Assembly (NCBI GenBank): GCA_964493695.1
Contig: CAZBPG010000016.1
Coordinates: 1 to 56,289 of the forward strand
Length of the DNA stretch: 56,289 nucleotides
Reading direction: 5' to 3'
DNA from: Bog-950 sp964493695
GTDB lineage: Bacteria > Bacteroidota > Bacteroidia > Chitinophagales > LD1
Shown: piece after piece, positions 35,815-43,294 of the stretch
Position numbering within the stretch: position 1 is the stretch's first letter
How the letters are laid out: each line of letters begins with the position of its first letter
Made by a program: the position numbers and the translations under genes
The notes under the pieces: generated by a model
What the model was told of the DNA's origin: nothing
The model's input: only the letters and a program-made list of their open reading frames with translations
The model's database searches: none

Positions 35815-37374
35815 CTAATTAGGAACGTGCTTGAAATATTCTTTCAAGAAATTGTCCCACTTATGATTTTGAACAAATTCTACGGGATACAACAGGTTGT
35901 TTTCTTCATAGCCATGTTCTGCACGAGGATCATTATTGTATAAACTACCCGACTCAGGAAAATATATAGCAAAGCCAAAAGAACCATAAGAAGGCAGGTT
36001 TTCTATATAGGCTCTTTCGGGTGTTGCGTAGTAACTTATTACCATTGTGTTTATTTGAGCAATTACGTTATCAATCAATGTAATTACCTCTGGTATTTGG
36101 CAAGTTTTTTTGTACTGCAAAAGGAACGTTTTAATGTCGATTCCAAAGAAACCATACTCGTAAGTATATGCTCTACATAAGGTACGGGCCTTTTGCAGGT
36201 TAGTTGTTTCGGTTGGTAGAACAGTAATTAGTTTTTCCGACAACTGAGAAATAGAAGCTGCTAAGTTTTCCGAATTTGAAATATTAGTTGCAGATAGAGT
36301 AACCTCATCGTATGGATATGTATCCTTATAACTGCTTACCATTATTTTACCTAATTCCGTTTCATTTATTGTAGGGTTTGAAACGAGTTTACCTAACCAC
36401 TTTGAATAATCCCACCCTGTCCCCGGTTCTACTTCTTCGCTTCCAACCATTACAGTTGCAACTTTTCGTAGTGCGTAAGCAGTTTCAACCATACTCATCA
36501 GGCAAGCATCAAACCCAATTACATTCAGTTTGTTTTGCCCTAACAAGTTTTGCAAGGCGTCCTGAATTTCTCGATTGTAAAGCTTGTCCCTACTTTTATC
36601 ATCGTGAGAGATACCTCTATGGGGCTCTAAGGCGGATACTGCATTTGCAGGCATGTTATTGACTGTGTCGTTTTTTGTAAGTAAAAAAAGGTCTTCCACG
36701 CTTATAGCATGCCCTTTATCAATATACTCTGCAAAAAAATTTGTCGCGGTTATCTTCTCGTCTGGATTTATAAAAGTATGGGCATATTTCTTTGTATAGA
36801 AAGCCTTATTAGCCGGCTGGCTCTTAAGATAATTGGAAGTATAATGATCCAGTATCTCGTTTTTAATTTTGTAATTTTGGAATACCGCCAAAGCAAGACT
36901 ATCGTTCAATATTTTTGCCTGCTCTGCTGCCAGAAGACGCCAACCGTCACCATGATCCCAAAGTACGAGCATGTACTTTTTGGCAGGGTATTTTTGCATA
37001 GACCATTGCACAAAATTAGAAAGCACCTGGGGGTCTCCCATATTTTGCTCACCAACATCGGTTCCATTTGCAAGCAAGGGCTTTAATCCGTTCTTCATTT
37101 TAAATCGTGTGGTGGTAGACCAATCGCCATAAGCTGTGCTTGAACCAGGTCCAATTCCATCCCATCTGTCCATTTGCACAACAATATTTACAGCAGCATT
37201 GTCCGGAACCGAACTCATCTCTAAAAAGTCTTTAAGTCCATCTGCTTCCAAATTATTATCTGCATTCAAAAAAACCATTACGGTCCATTCAGCAGTATGT
37301 TGCGAAAAGGCTTTACCATGACTTAATAAGAGGGTGGTGAGTATTATGTAGATTGATGTTTTTATGTTTTTCAT
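35815..37374 (-). CDS. Secreted clostripain-family (C11) cysteine protease
   Basis: A 519-residue exported protein with signal peptide (IYIILTTLLLSHGKAFS^Q). The C11 pattern is clear: EWTVMVFLNADNNLEADGL at the N-terminus, the catalytic His in VLWDHGDGW (about residue 150) and the catalytic Cys in IGFDACLMSMVETAY (about residue 290). Clostripain-like enzymes usually cleave after Arg or Lys and often self-process. No C-terminal T9SS domain is apparent (DNFLKEYFKHVPN). It is followed, on the transcript, by the terminator at 35725-35750, and preceded 29 bp upstream by a 367-aa secreted protein, probably in one operon. Confidence 0.9.
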   Translation of the reverse strand: MKNIKTSIYIILTTLLLSHGKAFSQHTAEWTVMVFLNADNNLEADGLKDFLEMSSVPDNAAVNIVVQMDRWDGIGPGSSTAYGDWSTTTRFKMKNGLKPLLANGTDVGEQNMGDPQVLSNFVQWSMQKYPAKKYMLVLWDHGDGWRLLAAEQAKILNDSLALAVFQNYKIKNEILDHYTSNYLKSQPANKAFYTKKYAHTFINPDEKITATNFFAEYIDKGHAISVEDLFLLTKNDTVNNMPANAVSALEPHRGISHDDKSRDKLYNREIQDALQNLLGQNKLNVIGFDACLMSMVETAYALRKVATVMVGSEEVEPGTGWDYSKWLGKLVSNPTINETELGKIMVSSYKDTYPYDEVTLSATNISNSENLAASISQLSEKLITVLPTETTNLQKARTLCRAYTYEYGFFGIDIKTFLLQYKKTCQIPEVITLIDNVIAQINTMVISYYATPERAYIENLPSYGSFGFAIYFPESGSLYNNDPRAEHGYEENNLLYPVEFVQNHKWDNFLKEYFKHVPN

Positions 37375-37403
37375 AATGTAGAGTTAAATATGTTCAACCT
37401 TAA

Positions 37404-38507
37404 CTATTGTTTCATCTCCGGAATAGGTATAGCTAACTGAATACCCGGGGTTATTCTCCTTTTGAAATCATCCGGGCCTTCAAACTTTTGGGTAAGGTCT
37501 GAAAAGGATATAACGGGCGCTATGTTTACAACCGCATTTTCGCCCTTAGCATTAAGTCCTCTGACTCCAAAATTCAGCCCCACTTTAAAATCTACCTTGG
37601 CTTGTTTAACAGCGTAGCTAACTATAGGAATAGCAAAACCGTCAATGGACACTCCATCAGTTTTTCCAACAGCATGAAATTCCATGAAAAATGTATGACC
37701 GGAAGAGAATTCTAAATCTCCTTTGCGGCCAGATGTTTCAGGATAGTTTACTTGCAGTGTTCTGCCTAAACTATCAGTAAAGCTTTGAAATTGCGAAACT
37801 TTAACTTCATCGAGTTTTTCGTAGTTATTGCCGAATAGTTGATACTTATAACCGAGGGTAAGTAAAAAAACCAGTTTGTCTTCATCTTTATGTGGCCTTG
37901 CATAGAAATTATATGAAAGACTTAAGTTGAAATCACTTTTTTTCTTTGAATTGAACATTTCTTCAATGCCAAAATACAAGGAGTCCTTAAGCGTTAAATA
38001 TTCCTTGTAGTTGTAATTGGGTTGCAGGGTAATAAGATGCAGAAAACTTGCGTTTGTTTTTTTTGCTTCTTTGTAATGGTAGCCATAGAAGGTAAGCCCA
38101 CCGGTAAAATCGGGCGCCCATTTGCCTTTATCCAAAATGGGCACGTACTTATTGCTTGAGCCCAGTTCTGCATTTGATAATATTTTGTATCCCCAATTCT
38201 TTTTAAGTGAATCTGATTTGATATTGACAGCCAGTTTCAACTTAGGATCGGTACTTAAATCCACAGAAACAGAGGAGCGTGTCGGGTTAAAACTGTTGTT
38301 GTTTGGCGTTTCGGTAATGGTGGTATAATAAAGTCTTCCGGCATCGTCTGAACGATGGCTGCTGGTTTCAACTAACCTTGTTGATATGGTTGAATCATTT
38401 ACCCGGATTACTCTCTCAACCGGTTTTTTGTGATCGCCTAAAAAGAACTGGGCATTAGTTGTTTTAAGGGTTAGCAGAATAATAAATAGTGGAAATATCT
38501 TTTTCAT
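37404..38507 (-). CDS. Hypothetical exported protein (367 aa), possible outer-membrane barrel
   Basis: Not recognised. It has a signal peptide (MKKIFPLFIILLTLKTTNA^Q) and many alternating strand segments in the second half (FNLSLSYNFYARPH, KLVFLLTLGYKYQLFG, VDFKVGLNFGVRG, VVNIAPVISFSDL, ITPGIQLAIPIPEM), consistent with an outer-membrane beta-barrel. The gene precedes the C11 protease gene by 29 bp on the same strand. Its upstream region, about 240 bp away, holds heptanucleotide repeats that could alter expression if their copy number changes. Confidence 0.65.
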   Translation of the reverse strand: MKKIFPLFIILLTLKTTNAQFFLGDHKKPVERVIRVNDSTISTRLVETSSHRSDDAGRLYYTTITETPNNNSFNPTRSSVSVDLSTDPKLKLAVNIKSDSLKKNWGYKILSNAELGSSNKYVPILDKGKWAPDFTGGLTFYGYHYKEAKKTNASFLHLITLQPNYNYKEYLTLKDSLYFGIEEMFNSKKKSDFNLSLSYNFYARPHKDEDKLVFLLTLGYKYQLFGNNYEKLDEVKVSQFQSFTDSLGRTLQVNYPETSGRKGDLEFSSGHTFFMEFHAVGKTDGVSIDGFAIPIVSYAVKQAKVDFKVGLNFGVRGLNAKGENAVVNIAPVISFSDLTQKFEGPDDFKRRITPGIQLAIPIPEMKQ

Positions 38508-38593
38508 TGTCTTGTATTTTTTCTTGCCTACTCTTTATTTCCGTTTTCGGCTTACCGGGTGCTTACTCTGTTTACCTCATCTGCCTTCGGCAT

Positions 38594-38610
38594 CTTCTCC
38601 AAAGGAGAAG
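38594..38610. repeat. Short palindrome near the 367-aa gene start
   Basis: CTTCTCC-aaa-GGAGAAG is a small perfect hairpin in the sequence CATCTTCTCCAAAGGAGAAG, a repeat type frequent between Bacteroidota genes. The spacer 38508-39137 otherwise holds only the heptamer repeats. Confidence 0.5.
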
Positions 38611-38742
38611 AAAAGCGGAAGCAGTTTGGTTGGGTTTTCGGCTGCGCCCTTTATGTTGGGTTATTTGTTTTTACTTCTACAGTGTTATTATCAGCATTTC
38701 GGGGTTATAGGGTTTGGTGGTTTTGGTTTTCATAAGTTATGG

Positions 38743-38784
38743 TTGTTTATTGTTTATTGTTTGTTGTTTATTGTTTGTTGTTTG
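38743..38784. repeat. Heptamer repeat (TTGTTTR)6
   Basis: Six contiguous heptamers, TTGTTTA or TTGTTTG, with no interruption. A second heptamer array with a different sequence begins 14 bp further on. Confidence 0.9.
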
Positions 38785-38797
38785 TGTTTTCTCTTTG

Positions 38798-39134
38798 CTC
38801 ACCGCCCACTGCCCACCGCCCACTGCTCACTGCCCACCGCCCACTGCTCACTGCCCACCGCCCACTGCCCACTGCTCACTGCCCACTGCCCACCGCNNNN
38901 NNNNNNNNNNNNNNNNNNNNNNNNNNNNNNNNNNNNNNNNNNNNNNNNNNNNNNNNNNNNNNNNNNNNNNNNNNNNNNNNNNNNNNNNNNNNNNNNCACT
39001 GCTCACTGCCCACCGCCCACTGCCCACTGCTCACTGCCCACTGCCCACCGCTCACTGCCCACCGCCCACCGCCCACCGCTCACCGCCCACTGCTCACCGC
39101 TCACTGCCCACCGCCCACCGCCCACTGCCCACCG
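38798..39134. repeat. Heptamer minisatellite (CYCAYYG)n with assembly gap
   Basis: Contiguous 7-bp units of CCCACTG, CCCACCG, CTCACTG and CTCACCG, interrupted by exactly 100 N at 38897-38996, a conventional placeholder for a gap of unknown size. About 14 units precede the gap and about 20 follow it. Because 7 is not a multiple of 3, all frames stay open and give artefactual peptides such as TAHCPLP; this is not coding. Similar short tandem heptamers are known in cyanobacteria. Confidence 0.92.
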
Positions 39135-39137
39135 CCT

Positions 39138-39248
39138 TTACTCCATTACCACAATCAATATAGCGACTATGCCTATAAGCAGCAGGAGCGCACCGGGTAT
39201 TAAAAGTATGTAGGGTATCAGTTTTTCTTTGGTGCGTTGGGTTAGCAT
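39138..39248 (-). CDS. Possible 36-aa single-helix membrane protein
   Basis: An ATG-started frame encodes MLTQRTKEKLIPYILLIPG then a hydrophobic helix (ALLLLIGIVAILIVVME). The basic N-terminus plus one strong transmembrane segment is protein-like, and the gene is on the same strand as the 311-aa protein upstream. It ends 4 bp from the heptamer array. Small size makes this uncertain. Confidence 0.4.
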   Translation of the reverse strand: MLTQRTKEKLIPYILLIPGALLLLIGIVAILIVVME

Positions 39249-39346
39249 GGGTTTGGGTTTTATATTTTTTTTGGCATCAGATATTTAGTTCGCCCGGTTC
39301 AAAATCAATAGGCTGGTGCGCTGTAGTTATGGTCGAAGGCATAGTT

Positions 39347-39439
39347 TTAATTCGAACAGTTTAAATTCCAAACCAGTACAAAAGCTATAAACAGGATGGA
39401 TATGAGTACAATGATGAGGTCGCATTTTTTGTTGTTCAA
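39347..39439 (-). CDS. Possible 30-aa single-helix membrane peptide
   Basis: A TTG-started frame begins 5 bp after the stop of the 311-aa gene and encodes NNKKCDLIIVLISILFIAF followed by VLVWNLNCSN: short basic head, one transmembrane helix, two Cys. Tight spacing suggests translational coupling, but no ATG is present. Confidence 0.3.
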   Translation of the reverse strand: MNNKKCDLIIVLISILFIAFVLVWNLNCSN

Positions 39440-39444
39440 GGGGT

Positions 39445-40380
39445 TCAGTTAATCGGGTCCATGGTAATGTTGTATTCTAAGTTTTGCTTTTCTATAAGGG
39501 TTACCTCGGCTTCGTATTTGGCATAGTTGGTTAGTTCGGCAGTTATAATTTGTTCGTCCATAAGTACGGTGCTTAGTTCGTAGCGGCCATTGGCACCGGT
39601 GGTTACGCTATTGTTGCCGTTTTCGAATTTTACCTTTACACCGGCCAGCGGGGCACCGGTAATTTGGTCGGCTATTAAGCCGGTTACTATTTTTTCGCTG
39701 CCGGTGCGCACATATATTACTCCCCATTCGCGGGCGTTTTGGCGCTGGCTTTCGGGGCTTTCTTCGTTATAATAGGTTTCTATTTCGTCCCATATCTTCT
39801 TAATTACTTTATCGGCTTCGGGGTTCAGGGCGTCTACAGCTTCCAGGGCGGCATCGTAAGCATCGGTGGCAGTAGAGTGCAGTTCAAAGCGGTCTTTAAA
39901 TAAGGTAACGGCAGGGGTAACTTCGCTGATAGAGGGCATGGCCATGGGCACGCCTCCTATGGCTAAGCGGTCGGGGTCGCCTTCTATCAGGTTATAGCCA
40001 ACGGTGAGCAGGTCAACTTCTTTACTTATTGGCGGAACAGAATCATCGGTTACATCTATGTCGTAAAAAGTGCGGTCGGTTGCCAGAAACACATCGCGCA
40101 GTACCCCCAGGTTAAACACCTGAATAAAATGCGACACCAGCTTTTGGGCGATGGTCTTGGCATTGTTTTTTAACACCGTTAGCGAGGTAAGCGTGTTTTT
40201 GGCTATGCCGGTAGCGTGGTATTTGTTTTTGTAATCAAGTTGAATGGTGTTAAGGCGGTTTTGAGTGTTGGTAGTTAAAAAGCTGCCGGCACCCAATAAA
40301 TCGTTTTTGAGTTTGGCTAAGTTCAGTGCTTTTAGGCGGGAGATTTTGTTTTCGGGTAATTTTCTTGATTCAGATGACAT
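39445..40380 (-). CDS. 311-aa protein with C-terminal carboxypeptidase-regulatory-like domain (paralogue 1)
   Basis: Paralogue of the gene at 54940-55875: same length and same landmarks (basic N-terminus SRLKALNLAK; HFIQVFNLGVLRD; RTFYDID; IWDEIETYYNEESPESQR; REWGVIYVR). The first 230 residues look mostly helical and match no family I can name with confidence. The last 80 (VTGLIADQITGAPLAGVKVKFE, VTTGANGRYELSTV, EYNITMDP) form a CarboxypepD_reg/CNA-B-like beta-sandwich, a domain normally found outside the cell. There is no signal peptide, lipobox or transmembrane helix, so location is a puzzle. A 42-bp tandem array begins about 80 bp upstream. Function unknown. Confidence 0.75.
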   Translation of the reverse strand: MSSESRKLPENKISRLKALNLAKLKNDLLGAGSFLTTNTQNRLNTIQLDYKNKYHATGIAKNTLTSLTVLKNNAKTIAQKLVSHFIQVFNLGVLRDVFLATDRTFYDIDVTDDSVPPISKEVDLLTVGYNLIEGDPDRLAIGGVPMAMPSISEVTPAVTLFKDRFELHSTATDAYDAALEAVDALNPEADKVIKKIWDEIETYYNEESPESQRQNAREWGVIYVRTGSEKIVTGLIADQITGAPLAGVKVKFENGNNSVTTGANGRYELSTVLMDEQIITAELTNYAKYEAEVTLIEKQNLEYNITMDPIN

Positions 40381-40458
40381 AAAAAATGGTTTTTAATGAT
40401 GAATGAATGTTATGGTTTATATCGAGGCCTATTTTTTAACTTAAATACACTGTCCGTT

Positions 40459-40765
40459 GGTCAACTTAGGGCTGTTTTGCTTGGCAAATGGCGTTACGTT
40501 GGTCAACTTAGGGCTGTTTTGCTTGGCAAATGGCATTACGTTGGTCAACTTAGGGCTGTTTTGCTTGGCAAATGGCNNNNNNNNNNNNNNNNNNNNNNNN
40601 NNNNNNNNNNNNNNNNNNNNNNNNNNNNNNNNNNNNNNNNNNNNNNNNNNNNNNNNNNNNNNNNNNNNNNNNNNNNCTTGGCAAATGGCATTACGTTGGT
40701 CAACTTAGGGCTGTTTTGCTTGGCAAATGGCATTACGTTGGTCAACTTAGGGCTGTTTTGCTCAC
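40459..40765. repeat. 42-bp tandem array 3 (near-identical units, assembly gap)
   Basis: Units begin at 40459, 40501 and 40543, and after the gap at 40698 and 40740, each 42 bp: GGTCAACTTAGGGCTG, TTTTGCTTGGCAAATGGC, then RTTACGTT. Units are almost identical (G/A at one site), unlike array 1. A run of 100 N at 40577-40676 means the number of units is unknown. The segment TCAA.CTT....GCTGTTTT.C aligns with array 1 units. It sits upstream of the 311-aa paralogue 1. The spacer 40381-40904 shows no other gene. Confidence 0.92.
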
Positions 40766-40904
40766 CCTTTTGCCTTTCGCATATATATAAAGAACGTTTT
40801 GTTATCTCTTTCCCCCTTCCTGTTGTTGAGGAGGGGCGGTTTTGCTCTCCACACCGCCCTGTCCTTGTCAACTATTTCCTATTCAAAAATCCTTATCTCC
40901 GGTT

Positions 40905-41132
40905 TCAATCAATCCAGCCGTTGCGCAGTGCCATAGCCACTGCTTCGGTAATGTTGCTGGCGCCTGTTTTTTTGTAAACCTCTTTGCGGTAGGTTTCTAC
41001 TGTTTCGCTGCTCAGGAAAAGTTGCTGCCCTGTTTCGCGGGTGGTAAGGCCTTTCGATGCCAGGTGCAGTATTTCGGTTTCGCGGGGTTTTAGCACCTGG
41101 TTGTTTTCTGTAGTGGTTGTTGACTGGTTCAT
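40905..41132 (-). CDS. Small LuxR-type HTH regulator (75 aa)
   Basis: A stand-alone GerE/LuxR DNA-binding domain: LKPRETEILHLASKGLTTRETGQQLFLSSETVETYRKEV with the helix-turn-helix at about residues 28-55, then KKTGASNITEAVAMALRNGW. There is no receiver or sensor domain. The start at 41132 (MNQSTTTTENN) is preferred because a well-formed -7 element lies upstream at 41160-41167; the longer frame to 41240 would cover that promoter. A promoter with the same architecture precedes the next gene upstream, so this protein may regulate both. Confidence 0.88.
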   Translation of the reverse strand: MNQSTTTTENNQVLKPRETEILHLASKGLTTRETGQQLFLSSETVETYRKEVYKKTGASNITEAVAMALRNGWID

Positions 41133-41159
41133 GGTAGCTGTGCTTTTTGTTTTGCTATG

Positions 41160-41212
41160 CAAATGTAACCAGCGGGCAAGGGGTGTAAAACCAAGTTGAG
41201 GGTCATTATAGG
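41160..41212 (-). promoter_or_regulatory. Promoter/operator P1 of the LuxR-type gene
   Basis: On the minus strand: CCTATAATG (41212-41204), AACTTGGTT (41197-41189) and TACATTTG (41167-41160, perfect TAnnTTTG). The same three elements with identical spacing occur in P2. The TTG lies 24 nt from the -7 element, longer than the usual 19-21, which hints at activator dependence. Confidence 0.6.
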
Positions 41213-41246
41213 AAGTCTGAATTTTTACATAGCCCCGCATCTGCTG

Positions 41247-41639
41247 CTAAAATTTGGCCGTGCAGCCATAGCCGTTGCTCAGGTAATACTGGCGGTCTTT
41301 ATAATCTATGGTAACCGCCTCGTAATTACCAATGGTATCTACGGTAATAATGGTTACACCTTCTACCCTATAGCGGTTGCGAAAAGCGGCTACCGAATCG
41401 GTTAAAGCCTGGTCGGCAAAATAATTGATTTGCGAGCAGTAGGTTTGGGTATCGAGCGTGTCACCATTTAATTTTATGGCGGTTAAAGTTTTGCAGCCTA
41501 CATTTTTTGCGCAGGTGCACGATGGTTTGCACGACCCCAGCAGCAGCAACAGGCCAATTATACAACCGGCAGTAAGCAGGCCGGGCAAGTGGTTGGCCGA
41601 AGCGGTAAGGCCGGTGTGTGTTGAAGAAAGGTTTTTCAT
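41247..41639 (-). CDS. Small Cys-rich lipoprotein (130 aa)
   Basis: Not recognised. The start at 41639 gives an N-terminus MKNLSSTHTGLTASANHLPG then a hydrophobic stretch and LGSC lipobox (residue about 37). The mature part opens with CKPSCTCAKNVGCKTLTAIKL and has further Cys (QTYCSQI, GYGCTAKF), suggesting disulphides. It shares its promoter arrangement with the LuxR-type gene downstream, so it may be in the same regulon. Confidence 0.7.
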   Translation of the reverse strand: MKNLSSTHTGLTASANHLPGLLTAGCIIGLLLLLGSCKPSCTCAKNVGCKTLTAIKLNGDTLDTQTYCSQINYFADQALTDSVAAFRNRYRVEGVTIITVDTIGNYEAVTIDYKDRQYYLSNGYGCTAKF

Positions 41640-41663
41640 AGCTGTATGTTTTAGTTTATAATG

Positions 41664-41716
41664 CAAACATAGCCGGCACGCAGGCGCTGTATAACCAAGT
41701 TACAGAGCATTATAGG
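41664..41716 (-). promoter_or_regulatory. Promoter/operator P2 of the lipoprotein gene
   Basis: On the minus strand: CCTATAATG (41716-41708), AACTTGGTT (41701-41693) and TATGTTTG (41671-41664, perfect TAnnTTTG). Offsets between elements (15 and 29 bp) equal those in P1 exactly, while intervening bases differ. Confidence 0.6.
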
Positions 41717-41791
41717 AGAGCAGAATTTAGCGGGCAGTGGGTTCAGTGGGCAGTTGCCACTGCCCACTATTTTTCTACATTCACCCTTCGA

Positions 41792-43294
41792 ATGACACCT
41801 ACCGATGACCTTTTTTTATTGATAAAAAGCCTGAACGGAAGCGAGAAACGCTATTTTAAAATTTGGGCCGGCAAGCACGTAATTGATCAAAAAAATAAAT
41901 ACGAACTGCTCTTTGATGCCTTCGATAATCTGCCCGAAGACCAACCCTACCACGAAAGCGATTTTAAAAAAAACCTGCACCAGGCCCAGTTAGTAAAGCA
42001 CTTTGCCGATGAAAAGAAAAACCTGCTGGAACTTATTACCAAAGCCATGCGCGCCTACCATGCCGAAAAAACTATTGACCATGAAATAAACAACCTGTTG
42101 GCCGATGAAAATTTTTTCCGCCTAAAACGGCTGAACACCCTGCGCAAAAAAGCCATTGACAAAGCCAAAAAACTGGCCGAACGCTACGAACGCATACCCG
42201 CCCTGCTCACCCTTATTGAGCGCGAAGTAAACATGCAGATAGAATGGCACCCAAGCGAACTGAAAGAACTGACCGCTAAACTCGATACCGAAGAACAGCA
42301 AGCCCTTAACCGGCTGCAAACCCTGGCATCGCTGCGCTATTTCAGCAACCGCCTGTTTGTGCAGGTGCGCATAAGCACCGTGCAAAGCAGCCCCGAACTG
42401 CAAAACGAAAGCACCCGCCTTATCAACGAACCTATGGTAAAAAATTACCGCCCCGGCAACAGCTTTGCTGCCGACCGGCACTACTACCGCATTTATGCCA
42501 TGCACCACCGCATTCACCGCAACATGGCCGAGCACGAACACTACTCGCGCCTCATTTACGAGTTGTATGAAATTCACCACCCCAACCAAAAAGAAAACAA
42601 CACTTCCTCGTACAAAATTTCGCTCTTCAACTACCTCAACGCCTCCTTTGCTGCCGGTAACCTTAAACACTTCCCTCAACTTTTAGAAAAAGCACGGCAA
42701 ATACCGGCCGCCAGCCGCGATGAAGAAGGCGAAGACTGGCAAAACCTCATTCACCTCGAACTTATCTACCTCAGCAACACCGGCCAGCTTACCAAAGCGG
42801 TAGCCATGGCCACCGACATTGAAAACGGACTAAAACGCTATAAGCATAAAGTAAACAAAGCCCGCGAGCTGGCGCTTTACTACAACCTGGCCGCTTCCTT
42901 TTTTGTAAGCGCCAACTGGAGCAGCGCGCTCGACTATTACAACAAAATTGTGCTCGATAAATCCGATGCCCGACAAGACCTTAAAGTTGCAGCCGAACTG
43001 CTCATCCTCGCCTCGCAATACGAACTCAAAAATTATGACGTAACCGAATACCTCCTTCGCAACACCGAGCGCAGGTTCAGCACCATCGGTAAAAAAGATA
43101 CCTACAAACTCTTCTTCAAATACCTGCGCCAGCTAATTAAAAACGATAAACCAATTATAAACGAAGAGGAAGAAGAAGTATCCCTCACCGCCTCCCTCGC
43201 CCGCCATGCCGAACTCCTCTGCTGGATACAAGCCAAGCAACAGAAAAAGAAAATAGAAGACATCTTCCGCAAAACAATATTAGCCCCGCTTTAA
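41792..43294 (+). CDS. Hypothetical helical-repeat protein (500 aa)
   Basis: Not assigned to a named family. The product is soluble, with no signal peptide, and almost wholly alpha-helical. The N-terminal third (DDLFLLIKSLNGSEKRYFKIW ... LLELITKAMRAYHAEKT) resembles a conserved Bacteroidota head, followed by TPR-like helices in the second half (ALYYNLAASFFVSANWSSALDYYNKIV; LLILASQYELKNYDVTEYLL). A scaffold or protein-interaction role is plausible. Its last 15 bp overlap the 3' end of the convergent pentein-like gene. The gene is notably rich in C on the plus strand compared with neighbours. Confidence 0.75.
   Translation: MTPTDDLFLLIKSLNGSEKRYFKIWAGKHVIDQKNKYELLFDAFDNLPEDQPYHESDFKKNLHQAQLVKHFADEKKNLLELITKAMRAYHAEKTIDHEINNLLADENFFRLKRLNTLRKKAIDKAKKLAERYERIPALLTLIEREVNMQIEWHPSELKELTAKLDTEEQQALNRLQTLASLRYFSNRLFVQVRISTVQSSPELQNESTRLINEPMVKNYRPGNSFAADRHYYRIYAMHHRIHRNMAEHEHYSRLIYELYEIHHPNQKENNTSSYKISLFNYLNASFAAGNLKHFPQLLEKARQIPAASRDEEGEDWQNLIHLELIYLSNTGQLTKAVAMATDIENGLKRYKHKVNKARELALYYNLAASFFVSANWSSALDYYNKIVLDKSDARQDLKVAAELLILASQYELKNYDVTEYLLRNTERRFSTIGKKDTYKLFFKYLRQLIKNDKPIINEEEEEVSLTASLARHAELLCWIQAKQQKKKIEDIFRKTILAPL

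Noticed and set aside
38798..39213. Proteins read from the heptamer array in all frames
   Set aside because: A 7-bp period keeps every frame open, giving low-complexity TAHCPLP-like peptides; the frames also run through the N gap.
41189..41212. Homology between promoter P1 (CCCTCAACTTGG...GTTTTACA) and array 1 units
   Set aside because: The resemblance needs a gap of about nine bases and is not shared by P2, so chance is the simpler explanation.
42122..42679. 185-aa hydrophobic frame opposite the 500-aa helical protein
   Set aside because: It is an antisense shadow of a long conserved-looking coding frame with strong codon bias on the plus strand.
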